This document shows, in pieces, positions 44,865-53,482 of a DNA stretch of 64,000 nt. The translations under genes and the position numbers were made by a program. The notes under the pieces were generated by a model that saw only the letters and a program-made list of their open reading frames with translations, was not told the origin of the DNA and made no database searches. Within the stretch, counting starts at the first letter, position 1; each line of letters begins with the position of its first letter. The stretch is from Alteromonas naphthalenivorans (GTDB lineage Bacteria > Pseudomonadota > Gammaproteobacteria > Enterobacterales > Alteromonadaceae), in assembly GCF_000213655.1 (NCBI RefSeq), contig NC_015554.1, forward strand, positions 1,178,001 to 1,242,000, read 5' to 3'.

Positions 44865-46754
44865 CTAATAATAGGACGCGCACACTCTATCTTCTAGATA
44901 GCGTTCCCATGCTGGCTTTATAAAATCAGATAATGACTGAATTTCGTAGTCACTGAGCGCTGATTTTTCTCTTAATATAGCGCATAGTGATCGCAGTGAA
45001 TGGTCCATAAACCCTGATGTTGGAAACACTTTTTTATCTTTAGAGTTTATTAAACAAGTAATACCGTCATAAACCTTTTCATCATTCAGTCCTAACTTTC
45101 CTCTTATATACGAGCTTTCATATGCTGGCATGTTTTCTGTTAAATGCTGGCAAGCTTTTAAGACGTCAACTATCATCATTACCTCAATGAGGACGTTCGA
45201 CTTATAGATGGTATAGTGACTTTGAAGTGTGTTTGCCAAGTCCAGAGCTTCCGAAATGTTTGATACTCTTAGACCAATATTTCTGTTGGAAGTGTTTGCA
45301 TATGAAATACAAATATCAGTTAGCGTTCTGTATTTTGTTTTTTTTCTTTTGAAATTTAGAAAGCTAAGAGAACTTTTTCTTTTGCTTTTTCTATTTTTGT
45401 ACCAGTCGTATACTCTTGGGAACAGATAGTCTAAAAGCCAATTATGTGAATATTCTGCGTCCCAGGCATCTCTAGATGAGTAGGTTAGGGGCTCGCCAAC
45501 AATGTCTGTCAGTGGCTGCCAACAAAGAAATAGGTCAGTTGAGTAAACACGCTCACTAGAGTAAGGGTACATAATCAGATGGAAACCTCGAGATAAACTT
45601 AGTGTTTCATCCTTTACATATATTTTTAGACACCCTGGAGCGTTATCGAAGATATGATGCTCGGTATTTCCCTTTGCGTAGTCGAATTCATAGGAATACT
45701 GAATAATTGCCTGCCAAAACCATAGTTCAATGCTAAAAAGTTTGAATGCGAAATGATCTTCTTTTAGTAAGTCAAATCGAGCGGTTTTCCATTTCTTCTC
45801 TATACTCGTAGCCTCTGATATGTATCTTTTCCAAGCCTCAAAAATCACCCAGTCTAAGTCATTTGATTCGTTGTTATTCAGAGTTAATCTGACCGTTGGT
45901 AAAACCAAAATATTAAGAGAGTTTCCAGTGTTAAGGGTTTGTATGAGTGACGTTTCTTTTATATGTGAAGCGTGAGCTCTTTCCTGCATGAATTTGACTA
46001 GTGCCTTCCCATCGCAAGAAATTGTAACGCCATTCAAGTCTGATCTTGTAAATGATAATGCTGCGGTCAAATTCGGCTTTTTCTCAGTGGGTAGAAATAC
46101 TTCCAGTCTTACACTATCATTTTCAATAATCGCCAAATTATCAATACACAGACTCTTCTTCTTACTATAAGAGTAGGGGTATTTAATTGGTAAAGGTAGT
46201 GAGGTGCAAAATCTGTTAGCAGCTTCTAGACCATAGTATTTCTCGGTTATTCTTCGAGCTTTTCGCAATTTTTCTAGAATAACGTCGTAATCCCATAATG
46301 TAGGAATGATTTTGTGTTCTTCGAGTTTTCTTTCTGCCATGTGCCAAGACTCTACTAACTTGGTGTGGCTACTTATCGAATAAGAAGTGCACAAAACGAA
46401 CTCTTGATAGCTCTCTATATCCGATTCAGAAATAAATTTTTCTACCCAGTCTGTAATATTTTTTGGAGAAACCCTTTTATATCTTTTGCATTGTGCAGCA
46501 ACTTTTTTACTTGTTCTGAGATCGAGGCCTACAATGTCGAGCCCATACTGTGATTGACCTCTAGAACCATACAACAAGAACGTTCTGACGCCACTAAGAT
46601 CTTGCTCATCTTGCAATAATTCTAAGCAGATTTTTTCGAATATTTCCCAGTCTTTTGTTATCGGAAGAGATTTTAAAAGAGAATCGTAAATAGGGTATGA
46701 GTCTTTCTCTTTCTGTTTAAGAATATCTGATGGGTCTACTTCTTTACGAATCAT
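44865..46754 (-). CDS. Mrr-like nuclease-domain protein preceding the Gabija-like pair
   Basis: The 629-aa protein has an Mrr/PD-(D/E)xK domain at residues ~35-130: WEIFEKICLELLQDE, then SRGQSQYGLDIVGLD (catalytic Asp) and KVAAQCKRYKR (Q-x-K), then FVLCTSYSISS. The other ~480 residues are unrecognised; they hold an aromatic, His/Trp-rich middle (WFWQAIIQYSYEFDYAKG) and a Lys/Arg-rich patch (KNRKSKRKSSLSFLNFKRKKTK). The stop is 53 bp before the OLD nuclease start on the same strand, so it is the first gene of a three-gene operon. Canonical Gabija has only two genes; the added nuclease-like gene is unusual. Confidence 0.72.
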   Translation of the reverse strand: MIRKEVDPSDILKQKEKDSYPIYDSLLKSLPITKDWEIFEKICLELLQDEQDLSGVRTFLLYGSRGQSQYGLDIVGLDLRTSKKVAAQCKRYKRVSPKNITDWVEKFISESDIESYQEFVLCTSYSISSHTKLVESWHMAERKLEEHKIIPTLWDYDVILEKLRKARRITEKYYGLEAANRFCTSLPLPIKYPYSYSKKKSLCIDNLAIIENDSVRLEVFLPTEKKPNLTAALSFTRSDLNGVTISCDGKALVKFMQERAHASHIKETSLIQTLNTGNSLNILVLPTVRLTLNNNESNDLDWVIFEAWKRYISEATSIEKKWKTARFDLLKEDHFAFKLFSIELWFWQAIIQYSYEFDYAKGNTEHHIFDNAPGCLKIYVKDETLSLSRGFHLIMYPYSSERVYSTDLFLCWQPLTDIVGEPLTYSSRDAWDAEYSHNWLLDYLFPRVYDWYKNRKSKRKSSLSFLNFKRKKTKYRTLTDICISYANTSNRNIGLRVSNISEALDLANTLQSHYTIYKSNVLIEVMMIVDVLKACQHLTENMPAYESSYIRGKLGLNDEKVYDGITCLINSKDKKVFPTSGFMDHSLRSLCAILREKSALSDYEIQSLSDFIKPAWERYLEDRVCASYY

Positions 46755-46804
46755 TCGCTATTAATTCCATTTATGAAAACATCACTGCAAAAAAAAGATT
46801 ACCA

Positions 46805-48091
46805 CTATCGAGAACAACTACCAACGATTGTCAGTTTTTGCGCCCATGTTGTTAGCGCGGCGACTCTTTCGTTCATATAATCTTGGAGGTTGTATACTTT
46901 TTGTACCCCCTGAAGCTGATGGTTCAGTATTTTTTCAACCACTATCGGATCTGCGCCGATATCAGAATCGCCTAATCGTGTCGCGAGAGTTCGTCGCAAG
47001 TCATGAGGTACAAACTTAGGTACACCTAAACGGTCAAGTTTTCTATTTACGGCTCGTGATAGTGAATGCCTGTCAATTGGCTGCTGTCCTGGAGCGCAGT
47101 TGATACACGTGGTGCTGGGGAATACATAATTTGAATTGAGGTAGTTAAAAGCAGAGCGCAGTTCATCTAGCATTACAATCATATTTTGAGTAACAGGTAC
47201 ATTGTGTATTCGATCGCCGCCTTTCTTCTGCTTAACCCGCTCACTGGGTATAGTCCATAGCATCGCCTTAAAATCAAACTCAGACCAGCGCGCGCCAGTT
47301 ACCTCAATCGGTCTACAGCCTGTCAGGGCGATAAACTCTAGAGCATAGATAACTTGAGGGCTAACGCCTAATTTAGGTAGTCGTTCGAAAACCTGTACCA
47401 ATTCATCGAAAGTAAGCGCCCGATTTCGGGACTTCTCAAACCCACCAATATTTTTCTTTTTAACTGTAGTAATCGGGTTGCCATGAAGAAGGTCTCTATC
47501 AACGCCGAAATCAAACATTTGTTTTAGTATCGAAAGCGTCTTGTTCGCCTGAGTGCCAGAACTACGATCAGTGATGGGATCTAGTACGTTTTCAATGACA
47601 TCTCGCCTGGTGATGTCTTTCAGTTTCATCTCGCCAATGGTAGGCAGAACATCTTTATCGAACATTCTGCGAACTTCTTTCGGGTCTTTTCGGTTAACGT
47701 CTATATAACGCGTAAGAAATTCATTCGCTAGCTTTGAAAGGGTAGGGCTACTGTCTTCAATAAACTGCTCTCTCTGAGCTATTCGCTTCGTTTCATAAAC
47801 GTCTTCACCGGCTGCTATACGGCCTTTTAAGCTTTCGACCTCTTTACGAACTTCTTTGAGATCTCGCTCTCCGTGATAGCCTAATAGATAATTACGTTGT
47901 TTACCGCCCGAGCCACCAATTCGATAATTCAGGTATAACGCTATTTTTGATTTATTGTCTTCTGATACTTTGCCAATCCGAGCATGAAAACCACTGAGTT
48001 TAGAATCATTAATTCGCTTGATTTGTTCAGGGACTTTACTGAGTGAAGTATCACTTATGAGTAGCTTTACGGTAGACAAATGTAGCACCAC
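46805..48091 (-). CDS. P4-type tyrosine integrase of island 1
   Basis: The 428-aa integrase has the DUF4102-like N-terminal arm-binding part (FHARIGKVSEDNKSKIALYLNYRIGGSGGKQR in pieces), a core-binding domain and a catalytic domain with R (ALTGCRPIEVTGARW), HxxR (PHDLRRTLATRLG), H (LNHQ) and Y (VYNLQDY). Its 5' end overlaps a TGTAGCA arm site and lies 183 bp from the right attachment core. The start is unclear (GTG at 48091 or a nearby GTG/TTG). It integrates the island into tRNA-Pro. Confidence 0.9.
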   Translation of the reverse strand: MVLHLSTVKLLISDTSLSKVPEQIKRINDSKLSGFHARIGKVSEDNKSKIALYLNYRIGGSGGKQRNYLLGYHGERDLKEVRKEVESLKGRIAAGEDVYETKRIAQREQFIEDSSPTLSKLANEFLTRYIDVNRKDPKEVRRMFDKDVLPTIGEMKLKDITRRDVIENVLDPITDRSSGTQANKTLSILKQMFDFGVDRDLLHGNPITTVKKKNIGGFEKSRNRALTFDELVQVFERLPKLGVSPQVIYALEFIALTGCRPIEVTGARWSEFDFKAMLWTIPSERVKQKKGGDRIHNVPVTQNMIVMLDELRSAFNYLNSNYVFPSTTCINCAPGQQPIDRHSLSRAVNRKLDRLGVPKFVPHDLRRTLATRLGDSDIGADPIVVEKILNHQLQGVQKVYNLQDYMNERVAALTTWAQKLTIVGSCSR

Positions 48092-48130
48092 AATGGTCGA
48101 AAAATATATTGGTGTAGCATATGTGTAGCA
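48081..48130 (+). other. Right integrase arm-type sites
   Basis: TGTAGCA at 48081-48087, 48113-48119 and 48124-48130, mirroring the three sites near the left end. Confidence 0.65.
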
Positions 48131-48273
48131 GCTTGATGATTCAACTACTTGGTTCTACTTAATTCTAATCAAGCCGCTAAAATTTTATAAAGTTTATATA
48201 TAACAATGGCTTGAATTTAATTCTTGTCCTAATTAGAACTAATTTCCACTAATTAAAGCTAATGTTACTTTTT

Positions 48274-48319
48274 ATGGGGTGTCAGGGGTCGGAGGTTCAA
48301 ATCCTCTCACACCGACCAA
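48274..48319 (+). other. Right attachment core (tRNA-Pro 3'-end copy)
   Basis: Perfect 46-bp copy of 32798-32843. There is no 5' half, so this is not a tRNA gene. It also marks the left end of the next element, whose integrase gene starts converging on it 43 bp further on. Confidence 0.92.
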
Positions 48320-48361
48320 CTATCTTCCTGATATCCTTGCAAAAATCCATTTTTCAAATGT

Positions 48362-49486
48362 CTAAACCCCAATTTTGCACCGTTTTGATATTTTGGTGCG
48401 AGTGAGACGCCACAAAGGGGCTCTACCCCATAAACGGTTCAAAGTCATCATTGCAGACGCATGGCCTAATTGCTGACTCACCCAGTGTATCTTCGCTCCC
48501 GATTGCAAAGCCGTAGTACAAAACGTGTGTCTTGTTTGATAGCTATTACGATGGCGAATACCACAGGCTTTTAACCCTTTATTCCACATCAATCTCGGCG
48601 AAGCGTTATTAGTAAAAGGTTCTCCTGTAGACGGGTGAACAAATACTTCGCTATTTTGTAAAAACGTCCACTGTTTCTGCCGTAATAATGCTGTTTTTGA
48701 GCGGGCATTAAACTCTACGTCTCTTACTTTGTAAGTTTTAGTATGTTTGCGAATTTTTTTTTTGATTTTGCTTCGTTCAATCCGTGAGTAACCACGATTA
48801 AAGTCTACACTATCCCAACACAATGCAATTTGCTCACTCGGTCTAAGGCCGCTAAAAAACGCATACTCAAAGTAGTTATGCCATAAAGGATGCTGTGTCC
48901 GTTCTACCCAATTTAGAAAAGTGTCTATTTCTTCAATGAGCAAAGGGTCTGCCTCTGGCTGCTGATGTCTACCATTCTCAATACCCTCAACAGGATTAAA
49001 TTGAATAGCTCGATCTCGCAGAGCGAGTTTGAACACACCTCTTAGTGGAATTAACGCATTGTTACGAGTTTTATTATGCTGAAAATCGAAGCTTCCAAGC
49101 AAGGCCAGTAATTCAGAATGCTTAATCGACTTAACTAACCTGTCTGCCAAATTCGGATAATAAAACCGTTCTAATGCCTGAGTATATTTTTCCTTAGTGT
49201 TTTCAGTGCACGTTAACGTATTCAAATATAACTGCCCGTAATCTTTGAATGTCTGTGCACCCGTTTCTTCATTGGCATGTTTCGAGTCAGGGAAAAACTC
49301 TTGCCACGTGAAGGTTCCCCATTTTATCGCTTCCTGCGCTTGTTGCCGTAGTTTTCCTGCCTTTTTAATGTTTCCCGCAGTGGGACGCCAAGGCAGGCTC
49401 ACATAGTGGCGTTTGTCGTTGTAATTCAAACGAACTTCAATCGACTGATTTCGAGGAACTATCCCCGTTGGCCATGTCGAACCCAT
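48362..49486 (-). pseudogene. Second tyrosine integrase, frameshifted before the catalytic Tyr
   Basis: The 374-aa frame has an AP2-like/DUF3596-type N-terminus (IEVRLNYNDKRHYVSLPWRPT), a SAM-like domain and catalytic R (FFSGLRPSEQIAL), RH (YQTRHTF) and LGHAS. After MMTLNR the frame reads LWGRAPL and contains no catalytic Tyr. Removing one base in the AAA run at 48432-48434 (T on the coding strand) gives NRYG followed by SLAPKYQNGAKLG, the usual integrase end, and this frame would stop near 48307 inside the tRNA-derived repeat. So the present gene is a one-base frameshift mutant, or the base is a sequencing error. Confidence 0.8.
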
Positions 49487-49653
49487 TTCTCATACTCCTG
49501 TATGTTCCAGTGGATCCTCCCGTCAGGCGACTTTACAAAGTGTACACCTTGTCTGAAGATCCCGTCATGGATTTTTTTACGGAGTGCGCCAACTGAATAC
49601 CCCGTCAACTCGGCTAGCTTTTTAGTTGTTATCAAATTAATTAGATAGTTCAT
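49459..49653 (-). CDS. Excisionase-like protein
   Basis: The 64-aa winged-helix protein (LITTKKLAELTGYSVGALRKKIHDGIF, then the wing VHFVKSPDGRIHWNIQEYEKWV) resembles phage excisionases (recombination directionality factors). Its end overlaps the second integrase start by 28 bp, the normal xis-int order on the minus strand. Confidence 0.8.
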   Translation of the reverse strand: MNYLINLITTKKLAELTGYSVGALRKKIHDGIFRQGVHFVKSPDGRIHWNIQEYEKWVRHGQRG

Positions 49654-49674
49654 TTGGACACTCCCAACTAATTA

Positions 49675-50118
49675 TTAATTATGAGTTACTGAATTCAGTA
49701 ACTTCATGGCCAATGATGCGTGATCAGACCTGGCCGGCTTTATAGAGATTATTTTTAACGGTAAGTCTCCTAGGCGTCCAAGCGTTCCCCTATAAGCTTG
49801 CCAAGATACAAACGATGATATTCCCTTATCCCAGCTTAAGTAAAGTCTTGAAAATACCAAGCCTTTGCCAAAATTTTGAATGATTAAAACGAGAGGTTCA
49901 TCGGTCTCAACGTTTGAATAGTGGGTTAAGAGAACTTCATTACACACTTTAGCTAAAGTGCCTTGGTGAAAAGATGCTCCAACAGCAGAAATTAACGCTC
50001 GTTCCGCGATAATATTTACTGAGACTTCTTCACGTGTAACAGCTTTCTGAAATACAAATGCGGAATATTCAGTTAACGCTTCGATCGGAGTGAAAACTGT
50101 TTTCATTAGAGTAGCCAT
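49675..50118 (-). CDS. Unrecognised protein in the mobilisation module
   Basis: 147 aa from the ATG at 50118, preceded by AAGGA; a longer frame to 50163 overlaps the upstream gene and has no site. It is a mixed alpha/beta protein with ILIIQNFGKGLVFSRLYLSWD-like strands and no motif I can name. Its position directly after a relaxase-like gene suggests a mobilisation accessory role, by context only. Confidence 0.55.
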   Translation of the reverse strand: MATLMKTVFTPIEALTEYSAFVFQKAVTREEVSVNIIAERALISAVGASFHQGTLAKVCNEVLLTHYSNVETDEPLVLIIQNFGKGLVFSRLYLSWDKGISSFVSWQAYRGTLGRLGDLPLKIISIKPARSDHASLAMKLLNSVTHN

Positions 50119-50128
50119 ATGCCCGTCC

Positions 50129-50830
50129 TTAATAAATTGATTTGAAATAGCCATAATCGGCAAAGATAAAGTGTATTAGGTGCTCGTTTCGCAGAGAGAT
50201 GCGTCTTCCTTCCAAAGTCAAATATGAAAGCGTCGATGCCTTTCGCGCTAACCTTTTAGCTATTTCACTAGATGGGCAAAGGTACAGAATCTTCTCCCAA
50301 TGACCTTTTTTACGCATAGACAAATGTGAGGCAAATATTGTTCGCAATCGTTTGCTGCTCTTTATTTCACGCTCAACTTCAATGCAGTAGGTGATATTTG
50401 CAGGGGAGGAGGCAATTGCATCTGGGTATTTTGTAGCTTGGAGTCTTGTCCCCAAATGTTTTGCATTCCGCCAATCCTTCCAGTTGTTTTGGATTGCACT
50501 AATTCGCAGCTTTTGCAGATCATTCTCATGAGCAAACATAGCTGGCGAAATCTTACTTGAGTTGAACACACGGCGATTTGTTGGGCATTCATCGAGTTCC
50601 CAAGCATAAGCGTGCCCCAGTTCTGTTATGCCTACTAACTTTTGCGGGCGACCAAAACTTGCAGCAATATTGCTCGAAGCGATGAGGCCTTTGGCTTCTG
50701 CTCGTTTCAAATACTGATGCGTAGCCTGAATTGATTTTTGTTTAAGAGCGAGTTGAACATTAACGACCGTAGCCCAAGTATCTTCTCTAAGAAACATCAA
50801 TAATGCTTTATCAAGAGGTGACAATGTCAT
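50129..50830 (-). CDS. Replic_Relax-like (plasmid replication-relaxation) protein
   Basis: The 233-aa protein has an N-terminal winged helix (LLMFLREDTWATVVNVQLALKQ... HQYLKRAEAKGLI) and a C-terminal part with YPDAIASSP...YCIEVEREIKSSKRLRTI, the restriction-fold-like PDA...E-E/K arrangement of Replic_Relax family proteins. These accompany relaxases and coupling proteins in mobilisable elements. It overlaps the coupling-protein gene by 4 bp. A nicking role is inferred from the family, not proven. Confidence 0.68.
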   Translation of the reverse strand: MTLSPLDKALLMFLREDTWATVVNVQLALKQKSIQATHQYLKRAEAKGLIASSNIAASFGRPQKLVGITELGHAYAWELDECPTNRRVFNSSKISPAMFAHENDLQKLRISAIQNNWKDWRNAKHLGTRLQATKYPDAIASSPANITYCIEVEREIKSSKRLRTIFASHLSMRKKGHWEKILYLCPSSEIAKRLARKASTLSYLTLEGRRISLRNEHLIHFIFADYGYFKSIY

Positions 50831-52698
50831 AGCAGAGCATCCTCCAAACTTTCATTATTTAAACAATCGGTAGTGTTAATGGGAGACGCTTTATAGGTCT
50901 CTAGGTATGTGCTTTCACAATGTAAGATTGGTACAAAAATATAAGTTGGTCTCTCAAATATGCCGATAGCGATGGCGCATGACTGCGGTAGATTTTGAAC
51001 AATATTTGGGTGAACGTACGGAACTTCTTGCCGACTTATTCTGCGTTCTAAAAAGTTGGTTTGCGACGCAATTTCATTTACCGCCGTGTGGCGAACCTCT
51101 TCATTTTTCATAACGGTACCGCAAAGGTTGCTAACCCTGAGAGCAGTTTCGTAGTTATTCGAACGAAATATAATTTTGAATGGGAGGTTATCCAACATTG
51201 ATTCACGCACAGCATCTGGTGGCATTCTGAGCTGAACCGATTCGAAATCCGCCAGGCTTTGCTGGGTAACATGAAAACAACCGCCGAAGCTACGGATGTT
51301 CCCCATATAATTGATGACAGAAGTAGTTATGGTATATTTAACTTCGTCTAGCGCAATACACACCTTACGAGAACAGTCTGCTCGGCTAGTTGTTAATTGC
51401 GCTACTCTATGTAGCAACAGTTTCATTACTAACAAAATACTTTCGTCTTCCGTATTTCCCTCTATTACAACGCACCCACCTTTTTGAATAACTTCTGTTA
51501 TGCATTTACCGTCAAGGGTTGCAACGCAGGGCAGAGCAGCAATTTCTTTTAGTTTTATGAATAGGCCGAGAGCGTCTTTCGATATCGTATCTCGTAGTGT
51601 ATTCGCGAAATGAAGAAGGCCAGGAAGTGATGGGTTATCATCACTATCAGCATAGGCAGACAATGTTTGCGCCAGTTCTCGCTCGACATCTTTGTAATAT
51701 CCTAGTCCTTCGGAGCTTGATTGAAGTTCGAATGTCATTTTCAGTAAAACAAACAATTCTCTGGCAGTAATATTGAATAATGGGTTAACTACAGGATGTG
51801 AAGCACACAGATTTAAATAAAAGAATGGTTTTTCCGAAGTCTTGGCCGAAAATCTAAGTACATTTTTTAATGGCTTATCTTCTTTGGGGCAAAATACAAA
51901 GCACGCGCATTTTTTTTGTATAAACTGAAGATAAAACAACCCCAAAAATTGCCCCTTTCCCGTGCCAGTCAGGCCTAAAGTCTGATAGTTTGGATGAGTC
52001 GCAACCTTAAAATCTATCAAAATAGGTTTATCAGCAGATGATAGGCCCACACAAATCAGTGACTTCCCCTTTGTTGACTTCAGTACCCTTGCAATAAAGT
52101 TTTTACTCTTAGGCCGCTTGGGTAGAAGTTTTACAACATTGTCGAAATCTGGAAAATCGTAATATTCGTTTACGGTTTTAGACACACTTTCTATGAGAGA
52201 CGAGAACCAAGGCTCTATATAACGCTTAATGCAGAAATAGATAACAAAGGCACCAATGGAACCGATCAACATCCCCAGCGAAGCGTTATTCAGTATTGCT
52301 ATGCAAAACTCTTTGTAAATGTTCCATGGTTTACCAGTATTGATATAGCTTGAAAGTAAATATTTACTAAACAAGAGGACAATTCCAACACTAGCTAAAA
52401 GTGTAGTAAACGATAGTGCTGAAAAGACAAAACGGAGTGCTCTGGTTATGAGGGTCTGGTCTGCCCTTAAAAAAGATTTACCTGCAACAATTAATGAAAT
52501 CGCAAACAAATAGCCGGACACGAGAAGCGTCACAGTTAACTTGTCAGATGTCGCAATAGATAAGCATTGCCACAATGCATCTCGGGTTAAAGAGTTAATT
52601 TCACTGACTTGGAACAGAAGTAATTTGTTTGTCCCGATTGATAGTGGTTTCTGTTGAAATAACGCTTCTAGCATAATTAGAACCTCGATAGTTTTCAA
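50827..52698 (-). CDS. TraD/TraG-like type IV coupling ATPase
   Basis: The 623-aa protein has about three N-terminal membrane spans (residues ~55-75, 90-115, 138-160) and an ATPase domain: P-loop GLTGTGKGQFLGL near 240, VFCPKEDKPL, ALDEVKYTITTS (Walker B-like) and the arginine/Gln segment FHVTQQSLADFE. This is the layout of VirD4/TraD coupling proteins, which dock DNA at a secretion channel. No other type IV secretion genes are present, so the element would be mobilised by a helper. Confidence 0.78.
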   Translation of the reverse strand: MKTIEVLIMLEALFQQKPLSIGTNKLLLFQVSEINSLTRDALWQCLSIATSDKLTVTLLVSGYLFAISLIVAGKSFLRADQTLITRALRFVFSALSFTTLLASVGIVLLFSKYLLSSYINTGKPWNIYKEFCIAILNNASLGMLIGSIGAFVIYFCIKRYIEPWFSSLIESVSKTVNEYYDFPDFDNVVKLLPKRPKSKNFIARVLKSTKGKSLICVGLSSADKPILIDFKVATHPNYQTLGLTGTGKGQFLGLFYLQFIQKKCACFVFCPKEDKPLKNVLRFSAKTSEKPFFYLNLCASHPVVNPLFNITARELFVLLKMTFELQSSSEGLGYYKDVERELAQTLSAYADSDDNPSLPGLLHFANTLRDTISKDALGLFIKLKEIAALPCVATLDGKCITEVIQKGGCVVIEGNTEDESILLVMKLLLHRVAQLTTSRADCSRKVCIALDEVKYTITTSVINYMGNIRSFGGCFHVTQQSLADFESVQLRMPPDAVRESMLDNLPFKIIFRSNNYETALRVSNLCGTVMKNEEVRHTAVNEIASQTNFLERRISRQEVPYVHPNIVQNLPQSCAIAIGIFERPTYIFVPILHCESTYLETYKASPINTTDCLNNESLEDALL

Positions 52699-53482
52699 AA
52701 ATTGCGTACATCACTTAATGTGCTAGTTTTTTTGGCTGATAAGCTTAAAATAGTAATTTTTTCTTGTTTTTATTTTAACTGATTGAAAATTAAGTGTATT
52801 TTTATTGTGATGTAACGTTCATTAGCCGCGCATTCAGCGCTCTAGATGAGATCTACATTCTTTTGTGCAGGAGAAGCGCTCCCAAGCGCTGATAGAGAGA
52901 TTGTCACCCCAGTGACAGACGAAAGGTCTGCAGGCCGCCGTCGGAGGGAGTGAAACGAGCGGCAGACCAACTGTGTTTTAAATGATGCAATCAGCCGAAG
53001 GCCGGTCGAAATTCCCGTCAGTTTCGGAGCGTAGCGACTCGACCGTTTCAAACGCAGTTGGTCGGGCGGCACGACCGGCGGCGGCATCGGGTGAATTTTG
53101 TTGAAACGGAATGTCCAGTGAAGTGCAGACAAAAGAGGGTGGGGGTCATAGGCCTCGCGTGTAATTTACCCTCCATCATTGCATGAATCGTTCAGAGAAA
53201 AGCGATGATTCTCCATGTATTCATGTTTAATAAATATATTTAAAAAGTAGGTTGATGTGCGTAACGTTCTAATTAAATGGCTTCAACCGCACGAATTCAT
53301 ATTTATTTTTAAGTGGTTAAACCAAGGATTTAAAAAAGCAATTCAACGCACCGGTTCTGTAGTTTTATGGTTTTATACTCACTACTAAAGTATAGTGAAA
53401 TTAAGTATTTGTGGTAGTCTCTGCTTTGCAATACACACAGAATAAAAAAGTATTACTGAGTTCTGATTGAACCAGCGTCAAG
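52699..53482. other. Non-coding gap with a structured GC-rich core, possible oriT
   Basis: 52699-52860 and 53130-53482 are AT-rich promoter-like flanks with no gene. The core 52860-53070 is GC-rich and folds: TGTCAC/GTGACA (52902-52917), GGTCTGC/GCAGACC (52925-52931, 52962-52968), GACCAACTG/CAGTTGGTC (52965-52973, 53055-53063), CGGTCGA/TCGACCG (53003-53009, 53039-53045). It lies between the mobilisation genes and hsdR. A long minus-strand frame here (52842-53132) is judged accidental. Confidence 0.55.

Larger units (their letters stand above)
32798..48319. mobile_element. Integrated island 1 in tRNA-Pro(GGG)
   Basis: The island is bounded by a perfect 46-bp direct repeat (32798-32843 in the tRNA; 48274-48319). 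It carries a P4-type integrase next to the right end, a ColE2-type Rep gene at the left end, an AlpA-like gene, a second tyrosine recombinase and three putative defence modules. About 15.5 kb per repeat unit. No capsid, tail or conjugation genes are present, so it is an integrative (possibly replicating, mobilisable) island and not a prophage. Base composition is visibly lower in GC than the left flank. Confidence 0.9.

Noticed and set aside
48274..48319. Second tRNA-Pro gene
   Set aside because: Only the 3' half is present; there is no acceptor 5' strand or D-arm upstream. It is an attachment-site copy.
32798..48319. Prophage
   Set aside because: Integrase, AlpA-like and Rep genes fit a satellite or island, but there are no capsid, terminase, tail or lysis genes.
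52842..53132. 96-codon frame on the minus strand
   Set aside because: It lies over the GC-rich inverted-repeat core, is rich in Ser/Arg/Pro with no domain, and has no ribosome site. The repeats explain the open frame.
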